Both the position numbers and the translations under genes were made by a program. DNA of 64,000 bases from Myxococcus stipitatus. Lineage in GTDB: Bacteria > Myxococcota > Myxococcia > Myxococcales > Myxococcaceae. The notes under the pieces were generated by a model that saw only the letters and a program-made list of their open reading frames with translations, was not told where the DNA came from and searched no databases. The DNA lies in contig NZ_JAKCFI010000003.1 in NCBI RefSeq assembly GCF_021412625.1, positions 620,001-684,000 of the forward strand, read 5' to 3'. Positions 34,354 through 42,069 of this stretch are shown piece by piece (position 1 is the stretch's first letter; every line of letters begins with the position of its first letter).

Positions 34354-34382
34354 TTCCCGAGCCCGTCCAGATGCCGTAGAAT
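34354..34382 (+). promoter_or_regulatory. Promoter of tRNA-Gln (-10 TAGAAT)
   Basis: TAGAAT (34377-34382) matches the -10 consensus in five of six positions and is 30 bases before the tRNA. TTCCCG at 34354-34359, 17 bases upstream, is a weak -35. The transcript would have a short 5' leader to be trimmed by RNase P. Confidence 0.45.
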
Positions 34383-34412
34383 CGGCCGCCAGAAGTACAC
34401 GTGCGAACCTGC

Positions 34413-34486
34413 TGGGGCGTCGTCTAATGGCAGGACATCAGACTTTGACTCTGAGTATCAAGGTTCGAATCCTTGCGCCCCAGCCA
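34413..34486 (+). tRNA. tRNA-Gln (anticodon TTG), CCA encoded
   Basis: The cloverleaf folds fully. Acceptor TGGGGCG pairs with CGCCCCA, with discriminator G at 34483 and encoded CCA at 34484-34486. The D-arm follows at GTCTAATGGCAGGAC. The anticodon arm is TCAGA-CTTTGAC-TCTGA with anticodon TTG at 34445-34447, and the T-arm is AAGG-TTCGAAT-CCTT. Length and sequence match bacterial tRNA-Gln. It lies just upstream of the archaemetzincin-like gene but no shared transcript is implied. Confidence 0.97.
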
Positions 34487-34552
34487 CTCCGCTCCGGGGG
34501 GACGCGGTTGTAGCCAGCGCGTCCGTCCGCGTGCATGAAGGACGGTGGCCCG

Positions 34553-35080
34553 ATGCCGCAGAAGACGCTCCTGCTGGTCTCCGTGGGTAGCCCGACGGCC
34601 TCCCTGTTGAAGGACCTGCAGGACCCGGTGGCTGCGCACATGGGCACCGCCTCGGTGCTGGCGAAGGCCGCGCTCCCGACGCCGGCCTACGCCTTCAACA
34701 AGGACCGCTCCCAGTACCACTGCAACGCCATCATGCGGCGGCTGACGCCGATGATGGAGGCGGGGCAGCACCTGGTGCTGGGCCTCACCGACGTGGACCT
34801 CTTCGTGCCGGACTCGCCCTTCGTCTTCGGCGAGGCGGACCGCGAGTCGCGCACGGCGGTGGTGAGCGTCTTCCGGCTGCGGCAGGGCGCGGACGGCGAG
34901 CACCTGCGGCGGCGCGTCCAGGTGGAGGTGGTCCACCAGACGGGGCACCTGCTGGGGTTGTCCTACTGCGAGGACCCCCGCTGCGTGATGTTCTTCGCGC
35001 AGTCGCCGCAGGACTGCGACCGCAAGCAGCTGACGCTCTGCAACCAGTGCCGCAACGAGCTGCACAAGCTCAACCGCTGA
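34553..35080 (+). CDS. Archaemetzincin-like protein lacking the catalytic Glu (pseudo-protease)
   Basis: A 175-residue zinc protein of the archaemetzincin (AMZ) family. The front contains 'HLVLGLTDVDLFVPDSPFVF' and 'GEA', typical of the fold. The active-site stretch reads 'VVHQTGHLLGLSYCEDPRCV' followed by 'NQCR'. Archaemetzincins have HExxHxxGx3Cx4CxM, then a CxxC further on. Here His128, His132, Gly135, Cys139, Cys144, Met146, Cys163 and Cys166 are kept, but the catalytic Glu is Gln129 and the third metal His is Tyr138. Thus the structural Cys4 zinc site is intact, while the hydrolytic site should be inactive or altered. ATG 34553 has AAGGA at 34538-34542. The gene is monogenic, next to tRNA-Gln. 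Probably a non-peptidase binding protein; its role is unknown. Confidence 0.85.
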   Translation: MPQKTLLLVSVGSPTASLLKDLQDPVAAHMGTASVLAKAALPTPAYAFNKDRSQYHCNAIMRRLTPMMEAGQHLVLGLTDVDLFVPDSPFVFGEADRESRTAVVSVFRLRQGADGEHLRRRVQVEVVHQTGHLLGLSYCEDPRCVMFFAQSPQDCDRKQLTLCNQCRNELHKLNR

Positions 35081-35117
35081 CCGTCCCGCGACGCCTGCCC
35101 GCCTGCCGCTCGATGCG

Positions 35118-35146
35118 TTGACGTCCGACCCGGCGCGCCCTGTAGT
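35118..35146 (+). promoter_or_regulatory. Sigma-70-type promoter of the propeller lipoprotein gene
   Basis: TTGACG (35118-35123) and TGTAGT (35141-35146), 17-base spacer, match -35/-10 boxes in five and four of six positions. Transcription would start near 35153, about 30 bases before GTG 35183. One of the clearest promoters in the window. Confidence 0.55.
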
Positions 35147-35182
35147 ACGGGGCTTCAACCAGGGCCGGAACGCGGAGCGACT

Positions 35183-36154
35183 GTGACGAAGGGCATTCGG
35201 TATTTCCTCGGGGGAGTTCTCACGGTGGGGCTGCTGGGCGGCTGTGAGCCCCTGGATGACGGCGGCGGCGGTGGCGGGGGGCCGGTGACGTTCACCCGGG
35301 GCTTCGCCTTCGTTCGGGAGAGCGACCGCAACGTCTACGTGGTGGACGACGCGGGCGACCCGAACAGTCCCCAGCGGCTGACGTCCTCGGGTGGAGCGTA
35401 TACGCCCTCCGTGTCCCGCGACGGGCGCTCCATCGTGTTCGTCCTGCGCACGGCGGCGGGGACCGCGCTCCAGACGGTGCCCGCCTCGGGTGGGGCGGTG
35501 GCCACGCTGCTGGGCGCCAACGACCCGGTGTGCGTCCAGGGCTGCTTCGACTTCCGGATGCCCACCTTCAGCCCGGACGGGCGCAGCGTGGTGTTCTCCT
35601 TCTCGAAGAACGGCAGCTCGCTGTCCACCCTGGGGCGGGTGAACACGGATGGCAGCGGCTTCCAGGAGCTGACGCCGGGCGGGGGCTATGCGTATTCGTC
35701 TCCGTCGGTGATGCCGGACGGGAGCGCGGTGGTGGCGCTGGCCAACAACGGGTTGGGGTCCAGCCAGGTGGCCTGGGTGCCGCTCAACGGTGGCGCCATC
35801 CAGTACTCGCTGCTGGGCAACGAGGTGCTGGCGGTGTCCAACCGCGTCGTGGTGTCCCCGAACGGCGCCCAGGTGGCCTTCGACGGCCGTGGCGCGGCGA
35901 ACAACTCGCGCATCTACGTGGCGGACCTGACGGCGGGGCGCATGGGCAATCCCCGGCGCGTGACGAGCTTCGGCAGCCCCAACGCGCAGGAGACGTGGCC
36001 CACGTGGATGCGGACGGACCAGGTGGGCTTCCTCTTCGTGGACACCAGCGGCGGGGACGCGGGCATCTACCGGTCCACCGTGGGGCTCGGGCCGTCGAAC
36101 TCCGTCACCATCGTGGTGCCCAGCGCGCTCGAGCCCTCGTACGGTCCCCTGTAG
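35183..36154 (+). CDS. Lipoprotein with TolB/PD40-type beta-propeller
   Basis: A 323-residue exported lipoprotein; signal 'FLGGVLTVGLLGGCEPLDDG' with the lipid-bearing Cys, then a Gly-rich spacer. The mature part repeats the WD40-like PD40 unit four to six times: 'PSVSRDGRSIVFVLRT', 'PTFSPDGRSVVFSFSKNG', 'PSVMPDGSAVVALANNG' and 'VVSPNGAQVAFDGRG', each with the S-P-D-G-x-x-hydrophobic pattern of TolB-type propellers. Start GTG 35183 has GGAG about ten bases upstream and a convincing promoter. Probably a peptidoglycan-side or surface protein-binding scaffold; partner unknown. It is followed 60 bases later by an ankyrin gene in the same direction. Confidence 0.85.
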   Translation: MTKGIRYFLGGVLTVGLLGGCEPLDDGGGGGGGPVTFTRGFAFVRESDRNVYVVDDAGDPNSPQRLTSSGGAYTPSVSRDGRSIVFVLRTAAGTALQTVPASGGAVATLLGANDPVCVQGCFDFRMPTFSPDGRSVVFSFSKNGSSLSTLGRVNTDGSGFQELTPGGGYAYSSPSVMPDGSAVVALANNGLGSSQVAWVPLNGGAIQYSLLGNEVLAVSNRVVVSPNGAQVAFDGRGAANNSRIYVADLTAGRMGNPRRVTSFGSPNAQETWPTWMRTDQVGFLFVDTSGGDAGIYRSTVGLGPSNSVTIVVPSALEPSYGPL

Positions 36155-36213
36155 TCCGGCCCTCGCTGGCGTCGCGGGTGACGAGGCGCCATGCTGGCGC
36201 GCTGGAGGTCGTG

Positions 36214-36681
36214 ATGTCCCTCTTCGATGCCGTGCTCGCGGGTGACCGCGAGTCCCTGGAGTCCCAGCTCGCGGAGGGCGCGGACCCCAACCCCTTCGAC
36301 GACGAGAACCGCACGCCGCTGATGCTGGCGGCGCGTCAGGGCCGCGCGGACCTGGTGCGGCTGTTGTTGAAGGCGGGCGCGGACCCTCAGCTGACCGACG
36401 CCATCGGCGAGTCGGGCTTCATCATGGCCGCCGCGCACGGCCACGCGGAGGTGTGCCAGGTGCTCCTGCCGCACGCCTCCGAGGACGAGCGCGACCTCGC
36501 GGGCACGCTGCTGGCGGGCGTGGGCCTGACGGACCTGCGGCCCGACGCGGCGACGCCCCCCGAGGGCTTCCGCCGCAAGCTCGCCTCGGCGGGCGCGTAC
36601 GTGGCGGGCAAGCTCGGCGACGACGGCCCGACGAAGCGGCTGGAGCGCATGCTGCGCTCGGAGAAGCAGCGCAAGCCCTGA
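36214..36681 (+). CDS. Ankyrin-repeat protein
   Basis: A 155-residue soluble protein with at least two ankyrin repeats: 'GDRESLESQLAEGADPNPFD' then 'NRTPLMLAARQGRADLVRLL' and 'GESGFIMAAAHGHAEVCQVL', with the TPLxxAAxxG core and the ADP-turn. The rest of the C-terminus is Leu/Lys-rich without motif. GGAGG (36204-36208) precedes ATG 36214. No signal peptide, so cytosolic protein-protein contact is expected. It is last in a run with the propeller lipoprotein and ends at a strong bidirectional terminator. Partner unknown. Confidence 0.88.
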   Translation: MSLFDAVLAGDRESLESQLAEGADPNPFDDENRTPLMLAARQGRADLVRLLLKAGADPQLTDAIGESGFIMAAAHGHAEVCQVLLPHASEDERDLAGTLLAGVGLTDLRPDAATPPEGFRRKLASAGAYVAGKLGDDGPTKRLERMLRSEKQRKP

Positions 36682-36835
36682 GGTCCGACGAAGGACCCGG
36701 CGGGCCTCCCTCGCGGAGCACGAGCGCCGACGCGGACGAGGGCGGCGCGGGGATGGAGGCGCGCCCCTCGGTTCGCGGGCACCACGCGCCGCTGGAGACG
36801 CGCGGGCGCGGCGCCGGAGGGAGCTCGCTCCTGGA

Positions 36836-36884
36836 ACGACGAAGGCCCGGGGCTTCGCTCACGAAGCCACCGGGCCTTGTCGTT
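36836..36884. terminator. Bidirectional terminator between ankyrin gene and Fe-S oxidoreductase gene
   Basis: AAGGCCCGG (36842-36850) pairs with CCGGGCCTT (36870-36878), and inside it GGCTTCG (36851-36857) pairs with CGAAGCC (36862-36868) around CTCA; outer bases ACGAC/GTCGT extend the stem. A TTTC tail follows on the plus strand, GAACGAC on the other. It lies between convergent stops at 36681 and 36929. Confidence 0.85.
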
Positions 36885-36928
36885 TCATCGACCGGGACGG
36901 GCCCGGGGGCCCGCCCCGTGTCCCGCGC

Positions 36929-39139
36929 CTACTCCGGCTTGGCGCTCAGCGTCGCGCCAGGGGTGACGCCGCCGGCGGTGCCGGTGCGCGTCTCGAGCGC
37001 GTCGGCCACCAGCTCGGTGATGTCCTTGATCTTGATGTTCTCCTCGCGGCCGGTGTCGTTGACCGCGTCCTTGAGCATCGTGGAGCAGAACGGGCAGGCC
37101 ACCGCGACGATGCCCGAGCCGCCCTTCTCCTTGTAGTCGCCCACCTGCCCCGGCTTCTTCTTGTCCGCGGCGTCCGGGTACGGCGTGGTCGGGTCCTCGG
37201 CGTGCTTGAGCGTGAGCGCCGCCTCGTTGAGGCGGTTGTGGTTGATGCGCGTGCCGATGTGCTCCTCCATCCACATCCGGCCGCCACCCGCGCCGCAGCA
37301 GAAGCCCTCGCGCTTGCTGCGCTGCATCTCCACCACCTCCAGCCCGGGGATGGCCTTGAGCACTTCGCGGGGCGCGTCGTACACGCCGTTGTGCCGGCCC
37401 AGGTAGCAGGGGTCGTGGTAGGTGAGCTTCGTGTTCATCACCTGAGACAGCTTGATGCGCTTCTCGCGGAGCAGGTCGTTGATGAGCTCCGTGTGGTTGA
37501 TGACGCGGTACTCGCCGCCGAACTCCGGGTACTCGTTCTTGATGGTGTTGAAGCAGTGCGGGCACTGGGTGATGACGGCCTTCACGCCCATCGAGTTCCA
37601 CGCCTCGACGTTCGTCTTCGCCATCGTCTGGTACAGGTACTCGTTGCCCATGCGGCGCGCGGTCTCGCCGTTGCACATCTCCTGCTTCGACAGCGTGGCG
37701 AAGCTCACGCCCGCCTCGCGCATGATCTTGACCAGCGCGCGGCTGACCTTCTTCTGCTTGTCGTCGTAGCTGCCCGCGCAGCCCACGAAGAACAGGTACT
37801 CGTACGGGCCGCCGCCGTCGCCCCACGTGGGCAGCGCCAGGTCCTCCGCCCACTCGTCGCGCCGGTCCTGACCCAGGCCCCAGGGGTTGCCCTGGCGCTC
37901 GATGCCCTCGAACACGCGCTGGATTTCAGGCGGGAAGTCCGCCTTCACCTGCACCTGGTAGCGGCGCATGTCGATGAGGCGCGGCACGTTCTCGATGAAC
38001 ACCGGACACGCCTGCTCGCACCAGCCACAGCTCGTACAGGCCCACACCGTCTCGGACTTGAGCGCGGTGCCCACGATTTCAGGCAGCGCCTCCTTCACGT
38101 GGTTGGGGCCGTAGCCCTCCTCCACCCAGTGCTCGTGGTCCCAGATCCAGTGCTTCAGGTCCTGGTTGACGCCCTTGTGCGTGAGCGGCTTGCCGGTGAT
38201 GTACGTGGGGCAGTGCGTCTGGCAGCGGCCGCACTCGGTGCAGGAGTACAGGTCCAGGCCCTGCTTCCACGTCAGGTCCCTCACCGTCGCCGCGCCGAAC
38301 TCCTCCTTCTCCAGGTTCGGCGTGGGCAGCTTGCCGGTGGAGTGGGTGCGCTGGAAGAAGACGTTGGGCAGGCCGGTGATGATGTGGAAGTGCTTGCCGA
38401 TGGGCAGGAAGTTCAGGAACGCCAGGACGATGGTGAGGTGGATCCAGAACCCCGCCGTGCCCAGCACGTGCGCCGCCGTGGCGCCCAGGGGCATCATCGC
38501 CATGCCCACCAGGCTGGTGAACGGCTCCCACCACACCAGCGCGGACGGCGCCGCCGGCACCTGCGTGCCCGCCACCGGCACCTGCGCCGCGGCCTGCGCG
38601 GCCACCATGTGGCTGCCGCCGAACATGAACTCCGAAATCATCAGCCCGGAGATGAAGCCCAGGATGAGGTACGCCTCCCAGGACTGCGTCATGCGGTCCG
38701 GCTTCACCTTCCAGCGCGTCCACACGTAGTAGCCGCAGGCCACCACCGCCAGCGCCGCCACCACGTCCTTGATCAACAGGTAGACGCGGTACAGCCCCGC
38801 GAGCGCCGGCTGGTCCAGCCAGAACGGATGGCTCAGGTCCGTGAACAGCTCCAGCGCGCCGGTGGAGAAGCCCATCGCGAACATCATGATGGTGCGCACC
38901 TGCAGCACCAGGAACGCCGCGAAGATGAGCACGTGCATCAACCCCGGCGTGAACTCCTCCGGGTCCACCATGCGCTTCTGGCCGAGCCCGAAACGCAACA
39001 ACCGCATGGCGCGCAGCGGGATGTGGTCGAGCCGGTTCTCCTTCTTCATCGCGAGCAGCACGCCCACGCGACCAGACATGGTCATCACGAAGATGGGGAT
39101 GGCGATGGCGAGCAATAGGCCGGTGATGATGGGACTCAT
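36929..39139 (-). CDS. Membrane-bound HdrDE-like Fe-S oxidoreductase (EtfQ/menaquinone oxidoreductase candidate)
   Basis: A 736-residue fusion. Residues ~1-300 have five to six membrane helices resembling the heme b subunits NarI / HdrE / DsrM. The middle has two 4Fe-4S motifs, 'CTECGRCQTHCPTY' and 'CTSCGWCEQACPVF'. Two Cys-rich CCG-type domains follow: 'EYLFFVGCAGSYDD' to 'CPHCFNTIKNE' and 'YHDPCYLGRH' to 'GFCCGAGGGRMW' to 'CPFCSTMLKDAV'. In the first, the CCG is 'EMCNGE', so only the second domain looks canonical for the non-cubane cluster. Such fused proteins act as ETF:menaquinone oxidoreductases in some anaerobes and delta-proteobacteria; that role is an inference here and etfAB is not adjacent. 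ATG 39139 is chosen; a longer frame reaches upstream without support. Confidence 0.87.
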   Translation of the reverse strand: MSPIITGLLLAIAIPIFVMTMSGRVGVLLAMKKENRLDHIPLRAMRLLRFGLGQKRMVDPEEFTPGLMHVLIFAAFLVLQVRTIMMFAMGFSTGALELFTDLSHPFWLDQPALAGLYRVYLLIKDVVAALAVVACGYYVWTRWKVKPDRMTQSWEAYLILGFISGLMISEFMFGGSHMVAAQAAAQVPVAGTQVPAAPSALVWWEPFTSLVGMAMMPLGATAAHVLGTAGFWIHLTIVLAFLNFLPIGKHFHIITGLPNVFFQRTHSTGKLPTPNLEKEEFGAATVRDLTWKQGLDLYSCTECGRCQTHCPTYITGKPLTHKGVNQDLKHWIWDHEHWVEEGYGPNHVKEALPEIVGTALKSETVWACTSCGWCEQACPVFIENVPRLIDMRRYQVQVKADFPPEIQRVFEGIERQGNPWGLGQDRRDEWAEDLALPTWGDGGGPYEYLFFVGCAGSYDDKQKKVSRALVKIMREAGVSFATLSKQEMCNGETARRMGNEYLYQTMAKTNVEAWNSMGVKAVITQCPHCFNTIKNEYPEFGGEYRVINHTELINDLLREKRIKLSQVMNTKLTYHDPCYLGRHNGVYDAPREVLKAIPGLEVVEMQRSKREGFCCGAGGGRMWMEEHIGTRINHNRLNEAALTLKHAEDPTTPYPDAADKKKPGQVGDYKEKGGSGIVAVACPFCSTMLKDAVNDTGREENIKIKDITELVADALETRTGTAGGVTPGATLSAKPE

Positions 39140-39715
39140 GGGACTCGGGGGACCTCTGGGGGAACGCGGCGGAAGGCGCCCGTTGCCGCGATGCGGCAAA
39201 GCTTGAGTGTGAGTCCACCCTAACAGGGGTGATTCTCGAATCAAGCGCGGAGCCGTCGCCGTGTCCGCGAGTGAAGCACGCTCCACGCGCTCCTGCATGA
39301 GAATGCGCGCGATACACTGATTTACTGGACGACCGTCGGTTCCGGTGCGGGCTTGATAATGGCGAACTGTTGACCGGAAGGAGGTTCCATCCGACCACGG
39401 TCGGCCCTACCTTGTACGATGGCCTCGCAGCCTGTCCTTCAATGTTGATTCAACAACCCATTGAAAATATTGGGTGTGGAACACAGGGCAGGCGGGTTGG
39501 CGTGCGGCCGTCCGGTCATGAGAGACTTTGATGTCCCAAGGGCTTTACAACGCGAGGCAGCATGGGCACCATGGTTCGTAAATCGGTCAACGGCTGATGA
39601 CGGGGTCTCGCATGGGGCGGGCCCACGGTGACCGGACAAGGGGGGCGCCCGGGAGCGAGGCGAGCCGCGAGGCCGTCCACCCTCCACTCGGCGGAGCGCC
39701 CGTGAGGAGCCGGAC
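39140..39715. other. Long divergent intergenic region with several dyads
   Basis: These 576 bases lie between the Fe-S oxidoreductase (leftward) and a small acidic ORF (rightward). Content: CCGACC-AC-GGTCGG (39391-39404), the AT-rich candidate structured RNA (39430-39493), and scattered pyrimidine-rich tracts. Local GC is lower than in any other stretch of comparable length. Open frames on the minus strand here lack ribosome sites. Confidence 0.5.
39430..39493 (+). ncRNA. Candidate three-way-junction RNA element
   Basis: GCCTGTCC (39430-39437) pairs with GGGCAGGC (39486-39493) using one G-U. Inside, TGTTG-ATT-CAACA (39443-39455) is a 5-bp hairpin and ACCCA (39456-39460) pairs with TGGGT (39471-39475) around a 10-base A/T-rich loop. 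The three helices fit a junction, as in riboswitch or small-RNA cores. It is not recognised as a known class. A 222-base distance to the next ORF leaves room for an expression platform. Confidence 0.3.
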
Positions 39716-39880
39716 ATGGTTCACGATGACACCACGTACATGGACGATGAGGGGCTGCCGTATGTGGACCTCGCCGAGGATGGCGAGTGCGAGTCGGTGA
39801 TTCCCGTGGAGGGCTCTCCCGGCGGCCGCATGTGGAACTACACCGAGGAGTCGTGGGGCGGTTGGAGCTCGGCGGATTGA
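39716..39880 (+). CDS. Small acidic protein with Trp-rich tail
   Basis: A 54-residue ORF with a good ribosome site (GTGAGGAGC, 39701-39709) and codon use like its neighbours. The sequence is strongly acidic (about 14 Asp/Glu), has a single Cys and ends 'RMWNYTEESWGGWSSAD'. Acidic leader-like front plus aromatic tail recalls RiPP precursors or small regulatory proteins, but no maturase or transporter is adjacent, so that remains speculation. It follows the structured-RNA candidate and is the only ORF in this gap. Confidence 0.5.
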   Translation: MVHDDTTYMDDEGLPYVDLAEDGECESVIPVEGSPGGRMWNYTEESWGGWSSAD

Positions 39881-40113
39881 CGGGCCGCCCCCGCGGCCGG
39901 CGGATGCGCGGGGGCCTCGCTTGAGGTCTTGAAGTCGTCGTGGTCCCGCCCGTGCGGTGGCCCCCAGGTGGGCGGCTCCCGGGCTGGATTGGAGCCTCCG
40001 GGCGTTGTGTCCGGGTGGCGCGTGTCATCCTCTCCTCGCGAAGCACGTCAGCGGGTGCGCCCGTGCGGCCCACCCTGGGATTCCCGCGCCCGGGCTCGTG
40101 CGTGGAGGCTGGG

Positions 40114-40437
40114 ATGAAGGTGCTCTGGTGCTGGCGCTGCCAGATGGAGGTCCCGATGCTCGACGAGGCGGAGTTCGAGCGCGTGGCCGTGCTCTATTCG
40201 AGCGCGCCCCGCAGGCTCCAGGCGTCGAGGGACCAGGGTGTTCCCGTGAAGGACATGAAGGCGTTGCTCGCGCCGGTGTGCGACGAGTACGAGCGGCTCA
40301 CGGGCTTTCGTGAGACGAACGCGAACGCGGTGATGCACCACCGGCTGAGCCTGTACGGCCCACCCTGCGCGGCGTGTGGCAAGCCGCTGCGCACGCCCCA
40401 GGCGCGACACTGCGCGGCGTGTGGCGTGCCCCGCTAG
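40114..40437 (+). CDS. Zinc-ribbon-containing small protein
   Basis: A 107-residue soluble protein. N-terminus 'MKVLWCWRCQMEVPMLDEAE' has a CxxC; C-terminus 'GPPCAACGKPLRTPQARHCA' then 'ACGVPR' supplies two further CxxC pairs, so at least one zinc ribbon forms, probably in the C-terminal 40 residues. The middle is helical. ATG 40114 is preceded by GGAGG. The family resembles small DNA- or protein-binding zinc-ribbon proteins; no function is claimed. It precedes the VWA gene by about 200 bases in the same direction. Confidence 0.75.
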   Translation: MKVLWCWRCQMEVPMLDEAEFERVAVLYSSAPRRLQASRDQGVPVKDMKALLAPVCDEYERLTGFRETNANAVMHHRLSLYGPPCAACGKPLRTPQARHCAACGVPR

Positions 40438-40638
40438 GCTTCCTGGTGGGCGTGTGGGTCTGCTCGGCCACCCTCCGGCCCCACTTGCCTCCGGGGTGCG
40501 AGTCCCGACATCCTCTTCGGGAGCGCCTCCCCCTCGCTCCCAGGCGTTGTGACCCATGCGACGTCCGGTCGCCTCGGGCGCGGCGCCTCCGGGGAGGTTT
40601 CGCGGCACAATGGCGGGGCGGTACACGCGGGAGCGCGG

Positions 40639-41901
40639 ATGAAGCAGACGGCCTGGGCAGTGGAGCGTGACGCCGAGCACGGCCGCGAGGTGCTCCTGCT
40701 CGTCTCGTTGGAGGCGGACGCGGACGCGCCGCGCGCCCCCGTGGCGGTCAACCTGGCCATCGACCGCAGCGCGTCCATGCGGGGCGTGCCGCTGCTGGCG
40801 GCCATCCAGGCGGCGCAGGCGCTGGTGGAGCGGGCCACGCCGCGCGACTACCTGGGGCTGCTCACCTTCGACGCGGAGGCGGAGCAGGTGCTGCCGGTGC
40901 GCGCGATGGACGCCACGGCGAAGATCCAGTTCCTGCGCGCTCTCTCGCGGCTCGAGTCCGGCGAGGGCACCGCGCTGCACGAGGCCGTCGAGCGCGGCGC
41001 GGAGGCGGTGCGGCGCGTGTTCGTCCCCGGCGCCCGGCCGCAGGTGCTGATGCTCACCGACGGCGAGCCCTCCGTCGGGCCCTCCCACCTCCCGGAGTTC
41101 CGCGCGCTGGGCGGGCGCATCGCCGAGTCCGGCGTCGTCATGCACGCGCTCGGTCTGGGCAGGCACTACCTGCCGGACATCCTCGACGCGCTCACCGCTC
41201 CGGCGGGCACGGGCTTCGTCCACGTGGACGACCCGGAGGGACTGCCGCTGGCGGTGGCCGCCATGTCCGCGGAGCTGTTCGGCGAGGTGGCGTCGGACGC
41301 GCGCGTGTACGTGCTGCCCACGGGCTTCGCGGACCTGCGCTGCCGTCACCGCTACCCCGCCCGCGTCGAGGGTGACGTGATGAGCGCGGCGCTCGGCTCC
41401 GTGTCGCAGTCGTTCGCGCGCCGCGTCCTCTTCGCCGGCAGGCTCGAGGACTCCGTGGGCTCCGCGTGGAGCCTGGGCGTGACGACGTCCTACGTGGAGA
41501 ACGGCGACTCGCGCCGCGCGAGCGTGCCGCTGACGCGCCTGGAGGCGGACAGCGACGCGGGGCGCTTCGTGCGCGCGGTGTCCGCGGAGCTGGAGCTGGT
41601 GTCCGCCGAGTCCGCCGCGTGGAAGGCGCTGGGGCGCAAGCAGCAGGACGCCGCCGAGCAGGCGCTGGAGGCCGCGGACCTCGCGCTCTACAAGCTGGCG
41701 CGGCTGGGCGCTCCGGAGGTGATGCCGCAGCGACACATGGAGCGGCTGGCGGACCTGCGTCGCTTCGTCGAGAAGCGCGCCGCCCAACCCCAGGGGCTGG
41801 TGATGCGCCGCGCCCGCTCGGAGGTGTCCCGCATCACCTTGAGCCGCGTGGGGCCCTCCGTCGCGGTGCCCGTGCTCAACCCCTGGAAGTCCGAGGACTG
41901 A
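40639..41901 (+). CDS. VWA (von Willebrand A) domain protein
   Basis: A 420-residue protein. Near the front is the metal-ion-dependent adhesion site: 'VNLAIDRSASMRGVPLLAAI' (DxSxS at 42-46), with later 'PGARPQVLMLTDGEPSVGPS'. The rest forms the Rossmann-like VWA core and a C-terminal ~170 residues rich in strands, ending with a helical tail ('DAAEQALEAADLALYKLARL'). No signal peptide. VWA-only proteins of this type often work with MoxR ATPases, but no MoxR gene is adjacent. ATG 40639 after GGGAG. The partner and role are unknown. Confidence 0.85.
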   Translation: MKQTAWAVERDAEHGREVLLLVSLEADADAPRAPVAVNLAIDRSASMRGVPLLAAIQAAQALVERATPRDYLGLLTFDAEAEQVLPVRAMDATAKIQFLRALSRLESGEGTALHEAVERGAEAVRRVFVPGARPQVLMLTDGEPSVGPSHLPEFRALGGRIAESGVVMHALGLGRHYLPDILDALTAPAGTGFVHVDDPEGLPLAVAAMSAELFGEVASDARVYVLPTGFADLRCRHRYPARVEGDVMSAALGSVSQSFARRVLFAGRLEDSVGSAWSLGVTTSYVENGDSRRASVPLTRLEADSDAGRFVRAVSAELELVSAESAAWKALGRKQQDAAEQALEAADLALYKLARLGAPEVMPQRHMERLADLRRFVEKRAAQPQGLVMRRARSEVSRITLSRVGPSVAVPVLNPWKSED

Positions 41902-42069
41902 CGGGGTCGCCTGCTCGCTCGCGTGGGAGTGTGGAGCACCTGACGCCTCCTCGCGGGGCCGTGGCGGGGGCGGGCGCGGGGAATGTCCGTCTGCCCGGAG
42001 GGTTGCTCCCTGGATGAGGTGCGTGCCGGGTGCTGGCGGGCGGGCCTCGACTGGGTTAACGGGAGGCGC

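Noticed and set aside
39439..39717. 92-codon minus-strand frame in the long gap
   Set aside because: No ribosome site; it crosses the candidate RNA and the small acidic ORF's start; composition is not protein-like.
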